Positions 13,946 to 19,829 of a stretch of 22,413 nt of DNA are shown piece by piece. Source of the stretch: an uncultured Candidatus Saccharibacteria bacterium (GTDB taxonomy: Bacteria; Patescibacteria; Saccharimonadia; Saccharimonadales; UBA1547); assembly GCA_946480535.1 (NCBI GenBank), contig CAMLKA010000016.1, positions 1 through 22,413 of the forward strand. The letters run 5' to 3'. The position numbers and the translations under genes were made by a program. The notes beneath the pieces were generated by a model that saw nothing but the letters and a program-made list of their open reading frames with translations, had not been told where the DNA came from and did no database searches. Position 1 is the first letter of the stretch. Each line of letters opens with the position of its first letter.

Positions 13946-15136
13946 ATGAATGTGCAAATATATCGACAGAGACGAAACATACTTTTCGATGAAATTGGCG
14001 CAGGGTTTGTTCTGAGTGCGTTTGACTCATTGCAGCAGACTAACGATAGTCCTGCTCCTTTTGTACAAGAGGCGAACTTTTATTACTTGACGGGTATTGA
14101 GGAGCCGGGCTGGCAGTTAGTTGTCGATAGTAATCGAAAGAGTGCACTTATTGCACCCGACTTTGGCGAAATCCATCGAATATTTGACGGCGGTTTATCG
14201 GATGAGCGTGCAAAAGAGATAAGCGGTGTTCATCGAGTGGTGTCAGTGACGGAAGGTGAGGATCTTATTAAAAGGCTGATTAGTGACGACAAAGGAATTG
14301 GAGTGATTGGTCCCGATTCTCACGAAGAGTACCTTTCATTCTCCCTTAATCCTGCCCCGAAACGTCTTTATACTCGATTGAAAAATAGTGACGCCACCGT
14401 CATTGATATTCGGTCTATTCTCTCAAGGCTGCGTGGTCGCAAAGACGAAGAAGAGCTTGGTTTGATTCGACAAGCCGTCAATGTGACGGTTGATGCGTTT
14501 GAAAAAGTGAAGCAGTCGCTCGACATCGCAGCGCACGAGTACAACCTCGAAGCTGAATTTACGTATGCCTTTCGAAACCGAGGACTCATTCATGCCTATG
14601 AGCCAATTGTTGCGGGTGGTGCCAATGCATGCACGCTCCATTATGGAAAAAATTCCGAAGCCCTCCCAAAGAACGGGCTTGTGTTAATGGACGTCGGTGC
14701 TCGCTTCGAAGGCTATGCGGCCGACATTACGCGAACCTATGCGATTGGCACGCCAAGCGAAAGAGAAGTGGCCGTGCACGCTGCCGTTGAAAAAGCGCAT
14801 CATACAATTATCGCACTCCTCAAGCCGAACCTAAGCGTGAAAACGTATCATGAAAAAGTCGATGAAATTATGAAAGATGCATTGAAGGAGCTTGGCTTAT
14901 TCAATACGCCCGATGATTATCGAAAGTACTTCCCACACGCTATTAGCCACGGGCTTGGCATTGATGTTCATGATCCGCTTGGTGCGCCAAAATATTTTGA
15001 GCCTGGAATGGTGCTCACGGTAGAGCCAGGAATTTACATTCCCGAAGAGGGGATTGGCGTTCGAATCGAGGATGACATCCTTATTACAGAGGGTGGACAC
15101 GAGAACCTCAGCGGACAGCTATCCACCTCGCTGTGA
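13946..15136 (+). CDS. pepP: Xaa-Pro aminopeptidase, M24 family (AMPP-like)
   Basis: This 396-residue protein has an N-terminal creatinase/AMP_N-like domain (about 1-165) and a C-terminal pita-bread metallopeptidase domain (about 170-390). The five metal ligands of the family are all present: D249 (LMDVGARF), D260 (AADITRTY), H335 (HAISHGLGIDVHD), E360 (VLTVEPGIY) and E375 (VRIEDD). It should release an N-terminal residue preceding proline in the cytoplasm, useful for peptide scavenging. The start at 13946 is chosen from the -10 spacing. The gene ends with TGA (15134-15136), the only TGA stop in the window, whose TG belongs to the extended -10 of the next gene. Confidence 0.9.
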   Translation: MNVQIYRQRRNILFDEIGAGFVLSAFDSLQQTNDSPAPFVQEANFYYLTGIEEPGWQLVVDSNRKSALIAPDFGEIHRIFDGGLSDERAKEISGVHRVVSVTEGEDLIKRLISDDKGIGVIGPDSHEEYLSFSLNPAPKRLYTRLKNSDATVIDIRSILSRLRGRKDEEELGLIRQAVNVTVDAFEKVKQSLDIAAHEYNLEAEFTYAFRNRGLIHAYEPIVAGGANACTLHYGKNSEALPKNGLVLMDVGARFEGYAADITRTYAIGTPSEREVAVHAAVEKAHHTIIALLKPNLSVKTYHEKVDEIMKDALKELGLFNTPDDYRKYFPHAISHGLGIDVHDPLGAPKYFEPGMVLTVEPGIYIPEEGIGVRIEDDILITEGGHENLSGQLSTSL

Positions 15137-15142
15137 TATACT
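15134..15142 (+). promoter_or_regulatory. Extended -10 promoter of the small holin-superfamily gene
   Basis: TGATATACT (15134-15142) is the same nine bases as the extended -10 of the M24 gene. It starts at that gene's TGA stop codon. The ATG at 15153 lies 10 nt after the hexamer, so the leader would be zero to a few nucleotides. A poor CGGACA at 15112-15117 is the only -35 candidate. Confidence 0.5.
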
Positions 15143-15152
15143 TATAACAATA

Positions 15153-15539
15153 ATGAAGCAGCAAATTCTTGTTTTTCTCATTCGATGGGCGTTAAACGCA
15201 CTTGGTCTATGGGTTGCCGTTCGGCTTCTCGGTACGGGGTATGACAATGTCGATGTAACCGCTGGTTTTTGGGGATTTGTCCTTGCTGGTTTAATTTTTT
15301 CGGTTGCGAACAGCTTGTTTAAGCCGCTGCTCGTCATTGTTTCCCTCCCGGCTATTCTTCTGACACTTGGACTCTTTACGATTATTGTAAACGGTATTTT
15401 AGTGTACATTTCGTTGGCGGTAGCCCCTGGAATTTCGATGTCATTTGGCAACTCGATTATTACGGGAATTATTCTAAGTCTGGTAAACTATATAGTAAGT
15501 GTTGCGATTGCAGTTCGCAGCGAGGAAAGTAGGAGTTAA
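15153..15539 (+). CDS. Small four-helix membrane protein, phage holin superfamily 4 (PF04020-like)
   Basis: The start at 15153 gives 128 residues. The longer in-frame version beginning at 15054 would overlap the M24 gene for 83 bases and lacks a start signal. Four hydrophobic helices are visible (about 4-24, 36-58, 60-84, 95-118), with the family's typical FSVANSLFKPLLVIVSLPAILLTLGLFTIIVN. These proteins are named after mycobacteriophage holins, but in ordinary chromosomes they are widespread membrane proteins of unknown role; nothing else here is phage-like. The stop is 2 nt before the secG ATG, and AGGAG for secG sits inside its last codons, indicating cotranscription. Confidence 0.82.
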   Translation: MKQQILVFLIRWALNALGLWVAVRLLGTGYDNVDVTAGFWGFVLAGLIFSVANSLFKPLLVIVSLPAILLTLGLFTIIVNGILVYISLAVAPGISMSFGNSIITGIILSLVNYIVSVAIAVRSEESRS

Positions 15540-15541
15540 TA

Positions 15542-15769
15542 ATGTCCATAAATACCATTTTGCAGATTGTCACGATTGTCTCAGCTGTACTGATGATTCT
15601 TGCTATTCTATTACAACAGCGTGGCGCCACCCTGGGTGCCGGTTTTGGTAGCTCTGGTGAGTTGTATACGACCCGCCGCGGTGTTGATAAAAACCTTTTT
15701 GAAGCGACCATCGTTCTTGCTGTTATCTTCGTCCTCTCTATTTTGGCCGGCCTTCTTATTCCTGCCTAA
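15542..15769 (+). CDS. secG: Preprotein translocase subunit SecG
   Basis: This 75-residue protein has two membrane helices (about 5-24 and 53-73). The conserved SecG cytosolic loop between them reads LLQQRGATLGAGFGSSGELYTTRRG. SecG joins SecY and SecE in the inner-membrane channel and aids SecA-driven export. AGGAG (15531-15535) lies 6 nt upstream of the ATG. It sits between the small membrane protein (2-nt gap) and the anchored substrate-binding protein (10-nt gap), so the three are likely translated from one mRNA. Confidence 0.93.
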   Translation: MSINTILQIVTIVSAVLMILAILLQQRGATLGAGFGSSGELYTTRRGVDKNLFEATIVLAVIFVLSILAGLLIPA

Positions 15770-15779
15770 GGATTAACAA

Positions 15780-17579
15780 GTGGCTGATAACAATGACCCA
15801 ACAAAATGGCGACGCCTTCCTAAGATGAGCTTTAGCTCTAAGGATTTAGCGCGTCGAATGAAAAAAGTTGAGGGAGCAACCGTGAAGCACGCTCGCCGTT
15901 TCGTGTTCAAGCGCTGGGACAATTTCCGCGAGGCGCGCCGCCACATTGCGCTCTGGGTGCTCGCAATCGGTGTTTTGATTGGCGCAACAGGTCTTCAGTT
16001 CTGGTGGTACCAAGATAGTTACCGCACAACTGCTTTCGCAAGTGACGGCACCTACGCCGAAGCGGTTCTTGGCCCTGTTGATACGCTCAATCCAATTTTT
16101 GCAAAATCGAGTGCCGAAGAGTCGGTGGGCGAACTTCTTTTCTCGCGCCTTCTGACGTATGACTCAACTGGTAATCTTAATTACGACCTTGCCGATAGTA
16201 TGAAAATTAGTGACGACCAAAAAACGTACACTATTTCGATTCGTCCTGATGCTCGCTGGAGTGATGGGCTGTACGTACGTGCCCGAGACGTCGTATTCAC
16301 CGTAGGGCTTCTTCAAAATGCAGCAACTCGTTCAACATTGACAGGCTGGAATGGAGTAAAGGTTACCGAGGTTGATGATCGCACGGTCGCATTTACGCTG
16401 CCATCTGTGTACGCGCCGTTCCCGCACGCGCTTCGATTCTTGCCGATTCTTCCAGAGCACGTACTGCGTGACATCGAACCTGCGCAGCTTCGTGAGAATA
16501 ATTTTAGCGTTAAGCCGGTGGGAAGTGGCCCATTTGAATTAAAATTACTTCAAGATGTCGATAAGACAAACGGACGCAAAATTGTTCACCTTGCTCGTAA
16601 TGATGCCTATTATAGGGGCGCACCAAAACTCAGCCGTCTTCAGCTCCATGTATATAAAGATACCGATTCAATTAAGCGGGCATTGGCAACCTCAGAAGTC
16701 AATGCTGCAAGCGACTTAACACTCTCTGCTGTATCGTCGGGAGTGAATACCGAGAGGTATATCATTGAGAGCCATCCGGTAAATAGCGGTGTCTACGCGC
16801 TTCTTAATACGGCAAGCCCAATCTTGCAGGATCAAAAAGTTCGAAAAGCGCTTCAGGTAGGAACTGATACGGATGCAATTCGTTCATCTATCTCTGATCA
16901 GTTGCCGGCGCTTGATATCCCAATTATCAATAGCCTTCTTTCTGGCGATGTGCCAGGCGCACCTGCATATAATCCTAAGGAAGCGGGCACGCTGCTCGAT
17001 CAGGCTGGGTGGAAGCTCGAAGGGAGCATCCGCAAGAAAGACGGGCAGGATCTTGCGCTCAACATTGTGACGACGAAAAACCCTGATTTCGAAAAAGCAC
17101 TTGAAAAACTTTCGGGACAATGGCGCCAACTTGGTGTGACTATTACGACGAGTATCGTTGATCCGAATGACCCATCACAAAACGTTGCACAAGATATCCT
17201 GCAGCCGCGACGCTACGATGTGCTTCTGTATCAACTGACCATTGGTGGCGATCCTGACGTGTATGCGTATTGGCATAGTTCACAGGCGGGGAACGGTTTG
17301 AACTTCTCTAATTACAAGAATGCGGTTGCCGATGAAGCACTTTCAAGCGCGCGTTCGCGTGTTGAGCCTGCACTTCGTAATGCAAAGTACCTTGCGTTTG
17401 TGCGTCAGTGGCTGAGTGATGCGCCAGCTATCGGGCTCTACCAAGCAACTGCACAGTATACCCACACTGGCAGCGTTCACACCATTCCAGTCGATTCAGT
17501 GTTGATTTCATCAGCTGATCGTTACAATAGCGTTCGCTATTGGGCGGTAGGCGAAGAGGCCGTCTTCAAGACTCCTTAG
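15780..17579 (+). CDS. Membrane-anchored peptide/nickel-type ABC substrate-binding protein (SBP_bac_5)
   Basis: The start is GTG at 15780, with AAGGA 7 nt upstream. The 599-residue protein has a basic cytosolic N-terminus (1-55), one membrane anchor (about 56-76: ALWVLAIGVLIGATGLQFWW) and no lipobox cysteine. A family 5 solute-binding domain (about 90-590) shows the usual LNPIFAKSSAEESVGELLFSRLLTYD, WSDG...ARDVVFT and later VGSGPFEL motifs. It probably captures oligopeptides outside the cell for a permease not in this window. Anchoring by an N-terminal helix instead of a lipid suits organisms with one membrane. The 3' end contains one arm of a 10-bp inverted repeat reaching into the tRNA-Val promoter. 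Confidence 0.88.
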   Translation: MADNNDPTKWRRLPKMSFSSKDLARRMKKVEGATVKHARRFVFKRWDNFREARRHIALWVLAIGVLIGATGLQFWWYQDSYRTTAFASDGTYAEAVLGPVDTLNPIFAKSSAEESVGELLFSRLLTYDSTGNLNYDLADSMKISDDQKTYTISIRPDARWSDGLYVRARDVVFTVGLLQNAATRSTLTGWNGVKVTEVDDRTVAFTLPSVYAPFPHALRFLPILPEHVLRDIEPAQLRENNFSVKPVGSGPFELKLLQDVDKTNGRKIVHLARNDAYYRGAPKLSRLQLHVYKDTDSIKRALATSEVNAASDLTLSAVSSGVNTERYIIESHPVNSGVYALLNTASPILQDQKVRKALQVGTDTDAIRSSISDQLPALDIPIINSLLSGDVPGAPAYNPKEAGTLLDQAGWKLEGSIRKKDGQDLALNIVTTKNPDFEKALEKLSGQWRQLGVTITTSIVDPNDPSQNVAQDILQPRRYDVLLYQLTIGGDPDVYAYWHSSQAGNGLNFSNYKNAVADEALSSARSRVEPALRNAKYLAFVRQWLSDAPAIGLYQATAQYTHTGSVHTIPVDSVLISSADRYNSVRYWAVGEEAVFKTP

Positions 17580-17609
17580 GCGTACCTGTTGATTTATTGC
17601 GGCCTCTTC
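17553..17609. repeat. 10-bp inverted repeat spanning the SBP gene 3' end and the tRNA-Val promoter
   Basis: GAAGAGGCCG (17553-17562) and CGGCCTCTTC (17600-17609) match perfectly, 37 nt apart. The first arm is coding; the second lies in the -35/-10 spacer of the tRNA promoter. The loop is long for an intrinsic terminator and no T run follows. Confidence 0.55.
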
Positions 17610-17617
17610 TGTATAAT
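17589..17617 (+). promoter_or_regulatory. Promoter of the tRNA-Val gene
   Basis: TTGATT (17589-17594) and TATAAT (17612-17617) are separated by 17 nt. Transcription should begin near 17624, five bases before the mature 5' end of tRNA-Val. The downstream tRNA-Leu has no obvious promoter and is probably cotranscribed. Confidence 0.7.
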
Positions 17618-17628
17618 TACCAGATGTC

Positions 17629-17705
17629 GGGCGCTTAGCTCAGTTGGCTAGAGCATCTCGTTTACACCGAGAGGGTCGGGGGTTCGAATCCCTCAGCGCC
17701 CACCA
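17629..17705 (+). tRNA. tRNA-Val (anticodon UAC)
   Basis: A full cloverleaf is visible. The acceptor GGGCGCT (17629-17635) pairs with AGCGCCC (17695-17701) and the D stem is GCTC/GAGC. The anticodon stem TCTCG/CGAGA has loop TTTACAC and anticodon TAC at 17663-17665. The T stem GGGGG/CCCTC encloses the TTCGAAT loop. The discriminator is A17702 and the CCA end is encoded (17703-17705). Confidence 0.96.
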
Positions 17706-17713
17706 AGACGTGT

Positions 17714-17734
17714 AAACTACCTCTAAGGTAGTTT
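17714..17734 (+). other. Hairpin between the two tRNA genes
   Basis: AAACTACC (17714-17721) and GGTAGTTT (17727-17734) form a perfect 8-bp stem with a 5-nt loop. No T tract follows (ATTTATTA), so it is more likely a spacer or processing structure than an efficient terminator. Confidence 0.5.
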
Positions 17735-17753
17735 ATTTATTAACAAACTGTAT

Positions 17754-17840
17754 GCGCGCGTGCTGAAATTGGTAGACAGGCTAGCTTGAGGTGCTAGTGT
17801 TCGCAAGGACGTGGAGGTTCAAGTCCTCTCGCGCGCACCA
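17754..17840 (+). tRNA. tRNA-Leu (anticodon GAG)
   Basis: The acceptor GCGCGCG (17754-17760) pairs with CGCGCGC (17830-17836). The anticodon stem CTAGC/GCTAG encloses TTGAGGT, with GAG at 17788-17790. A long class II variable arm (TGTTCGCAAGGACG region) and GGTTCAAGTCC in the T arm identify leucine. Discriminator A17837 and an encoded CCA (17838-17840) follow. It should read CUC and CUU codons. Confidence 0.96.
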
Positions 17841-17856
17841 GATTGCATTTTAAAGG

Positions 17857-17878
17857 CAACCCGAAAGGGTTGTTTTTT
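17857..17878 (+). terminator. Intrinsic terminator after the tRNA pair
   Basis: CAACCC (17857-17862), a GAAA tetraloop and GGGTTG (17867-17872) are followed by six T residues (17873-17878). Confidence 0.88.
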
Positions 17879-17883
17879 GTTGC

Positions 17884-17912
17884 TTTGCTTAATAGGCAAA
17901 TTATGCTATAAT
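17884..17912 (+). promoter_or_regulatory. Promoter of typA
   Basis: TATAAT (17907-17912) is preceded by TGC (17904-17906), making an extended -10. TTTGCT (17884-17889), 17 nt upstream, is a moderate -35. The start near 17919 gives a ~31-nt leader. Confidence 0.65.
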
Positions 17913-17925
17913 TACAGATAAGGAA

Positions 17926-17941
17926 GCCCTGATAAAAGGGC
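17926..17941 (+). promoter_or_regulatory. Leader hairpin that encloses the SD-like sequence of typA
   Basis: GCCCT (17926-17930) pairs with AGGGC (17937-17941) around GATAAA. AAAAGGG (17934-17940), the best-placed SD (9 nt before the ATG at 17950), is largely inside the 3' arm. A second purine run, AAGGAAG (17920-17926), is unpaired but about 23 nt from the ATG. Confidence 0.45.
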
Positions 17942-17949
17942 ATATTTTT

Positions 17950-19770
17950 ATGAAAAACCCAGAACAGATTCGCAACGTTGCTATCATTGCGCACGTCGAC
18001 CACGGAAAGACGACGCTTCTTGATGGTCTTTTGAAGCAAAGTAACACCTTCCGTGCCAACCAGGCCGAGATGGAACAGTCGCTCATTATGGACAGTGGCG
18101 ACCAAGAGCACGAGCGTGGTATTACCATCACCGCTAAGCAGACCTCTGTCTATTACGGCGACTACAAAATTAACGTTATCGACACCCCAGGCCACGCCGA
18201 CTTCTCTGGTGAAGTTGAGCGTACTCTCAACATGGCCGACGGCGTACTTCTTATTGTTGACGCTCAAGAAGGTCCAATGCCACAGACAAAGTTCGTGCTT
18301 TCAAAGGCGCTCCAGCTTGGCCTTAAGCCAGTAGTGGTAATTAACAAGATCGACAAGCCATCTCGCCGTATCGATGAAGTGCTCGATGAAGTTTCTGAAC
18401 TTTTCTTGGAACTCGCAATCAGTGACGACCAGCTTCACTACCCTGTGTACTATGCAATTGGCCGCGAAGGGAAGTCATGGACTGAGCTTCCTGATAACCC
18501 AGCCGAGCACACTGATCTTACGCCAATCTTTGACGCTATCATTAACGACATTCCTGCGCCAACAGTTGAAATCGACAAGCCATTCCAAATGCTTGTGACC
18601 TCACTTGCATACGACTCTTTCCTAGGTAAGTATGCCATCGGTCGTATTAGCCGCGGAACACTCAAGCGTGCACAGCAAATCGTGCTTATTAAGCGCGACG
18701 GAACTCCAGTGAACGCGAAAGTGGACAAGCTCTTCGGATATCGTGGTTTGGTTCGTGAAGAAATTGAAGAAGCTGGAGCGGGTGACATCGTTGCCATTAC
18801 TGGTGTTGCTGATGCGCACATTGGTGAAACGCTTGCCGACAAAGACCAGCCTGAAGCACTTCCTGTTATTGAAATTGAAGCTCCAACAATTAGTATGTAT
18901 CTTGGTCCAAATACCAGCCCGATGAAGGGTAAAGAGGCGAAGTACAACACGAGCCGTCAAATCGGTGACCGTTTGAAGCAAGAGCTTGAAACAAACGTCT
19001 CGCTTCGTGTGAAAGAAGAGGGGATCGGCTTTGTCGTATCTGGACGTGGTGAACTTCACCTCTCAGTCCTTATTGAAACGCTGCGCCGTGAAGACTTCGA
19101 GTTCGAAGTTGGTCGTCCGCAAGTAGTGACCATTGAAGAGGATGGCGTTACGAAAGAACCAGTTGAAGAACTTCTTATCGAAGTTTCAGCTGAATTCCTC
19201 GGTGCAGTAAGCCAAGAGCTTGGCGCTCGTCGTGCAACAACTTTGAAGCAAGAGCAGACTAGCAGTGGTACAACTCGTGTGACGTACATTATTCCGACTC
19301 GTGCCATGATTGGTCTTCGTAACCTCCTCCTTACCGCAACTAAGGGTACGGTTATCATGAACAGCTTGCCGCACGGCTACCAGCCACTTGGTGCGAAGCT
19401 TCAGCAAATGCGTAATGGTGCACTTGTTGCTCACGAAGCTGGTCAAACAACTGCGTATGCACTTGATACTGCAGCTGCTCGTGGTGAGCTCTTTGTTGGC
19501 CCAGGTGTGACGGTATACCAGGGTATGATTGTCGGCCTTTATAACCGCTCTGGTGACCTCGACATCAACGTGTGTCGCGGCAAGCAACTCACGAACATGC
19601 GTAGTTCATCAAGCGATGGTACAATTCAGCTGACTCCATTTACCGACCTCAGCCTTGAGCAGTGTATTGACTTCATTGAAGATGACGAACTTCTTGAAGT
19701 AACACCACAGAACCTTCGCCTTCGTAAGCGATACCTCGATCCAAACCAACGCAAGCGCGCCAACAAGTAA
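17950..19770 (+). CDS. typA: Translational GTPase TypA/BipA
   Basis: This 606-residue protein is full length for TypA. GTPase motifs are visible: G1 AHVDHGKT (14-21), G2 in RGITI (56-60), G3 DTPGH (78-82) and G4 NKID (132-135). EF-G-like domains II, III and V follow, with the TypA-specific C-terminal domain; GRGELHLSVLIETLRREDFEFEVGRPQV and the late RGELFVGPGVTVYQGMIVG stretch are diagnostic. TypA binds the ribosome at the EF-G site and assists 50S assembly and growth under stress, particularly cold. It is monocistronic in view, with its own extended -10 promoter, a short leader hairpin around the SD, and a hairpin after the stop that doubles as the next gene's promoter. Confidence 0.96.
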   Translation: MKNPEQIRNVAIIAHVDHGKTTLLDGLLKQSNTFRANQAEMEQSLIMDSGDQEHERGITITAKQTSVYYGDYKINVIDTPGHADFSGEVERTLNMADGVLLIVDAQEGPMPQTKFVLSKALQLGLKPVVVINKIDKPSRRIDEVLDEVSELFLELAISDDQLHYPVYYAIGREGKSWTELPDNPAEHTDLTPIFDAIINDIPAPTVEIDKPFQMLVTSLAYDSFLGKYAIGRISRGTLKRAQQIVLIKRDGTPVNAKVDKLFGYRGLVREEIEEAGAGDIVAITGVADAHIGETLADKDQPEALPVIEIEAPTISMYLGPNTSPMKGKEAKYNTSRQIGDRLKQELETNVSLRVKEEGIGFVVSGRGELHLSVLIETLRREDFEFEVGRPQVVTIEEDGVTKEPVEELLIEVSAEFLGAVSQELGARRATTLKQEQTSSGTTRVTYIIPTRAMIGLRNLLLTATKGTVIMNSLPHGYQPLGAKLQQMRNGALVAHEAGQTTAYALDTAAARGELFVGPGVTVYQGMIVGLYNRSGDLDINVCRGKQLTNMRSSSSDGTIQLTPFTDLSLEQCIDFIEDDELLEVTPQNLRLRKRYLDPNQRKRANK

Positions 19771-19796
19771 TTTATTTTATAGCGTTTCTGCTCTAG

Positions 19797-19827
19797 GTAT
19801 AGCCTCCTTGTGGGGCTATACTTATTT
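19797..19827 (+). terminator. Hairpin after typA whose 3' arm holds the next gene's -10 box
   Basis: GTATAGCC (19797-19804) pairs with GGCTATAC (19814-19821) around a 9-nt loop, followed by TTATTT. The T content is modest, so it may be a weak terminator. The right arm overlaps TATACT at 19817-19822. Confidence 0.5.
19817..19822 (+). promoter_or_regulatory. -10 element of the trehalase gene, leaderless
   Basis: TATACT (19817-19822) ends 7 nt before the ATG at 19830. No SD exists (TATTTGT precedes the ATG) and no good -35 is seen. Confidence 0.5.
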
Positions 19828-19829
19828 GT

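Noticed and set aside
15054..15152. 33-residue N-terminal extension of the holin-like protein
   Set aside because: It overlaps the conserved M24 C-terminus in another frame and has no hydrophobic or conserved content; a -10 box precedes the ATG at 15153.
15153..15539. Prophage remnant, based on the holin-superfamily membrane protein
   Set aside because: PF04020-type proteins are ordinary chromosomal genes in many bacteria, and no endolysin, integrase or structural gene is nearby; it sits in tight linkage with secG.
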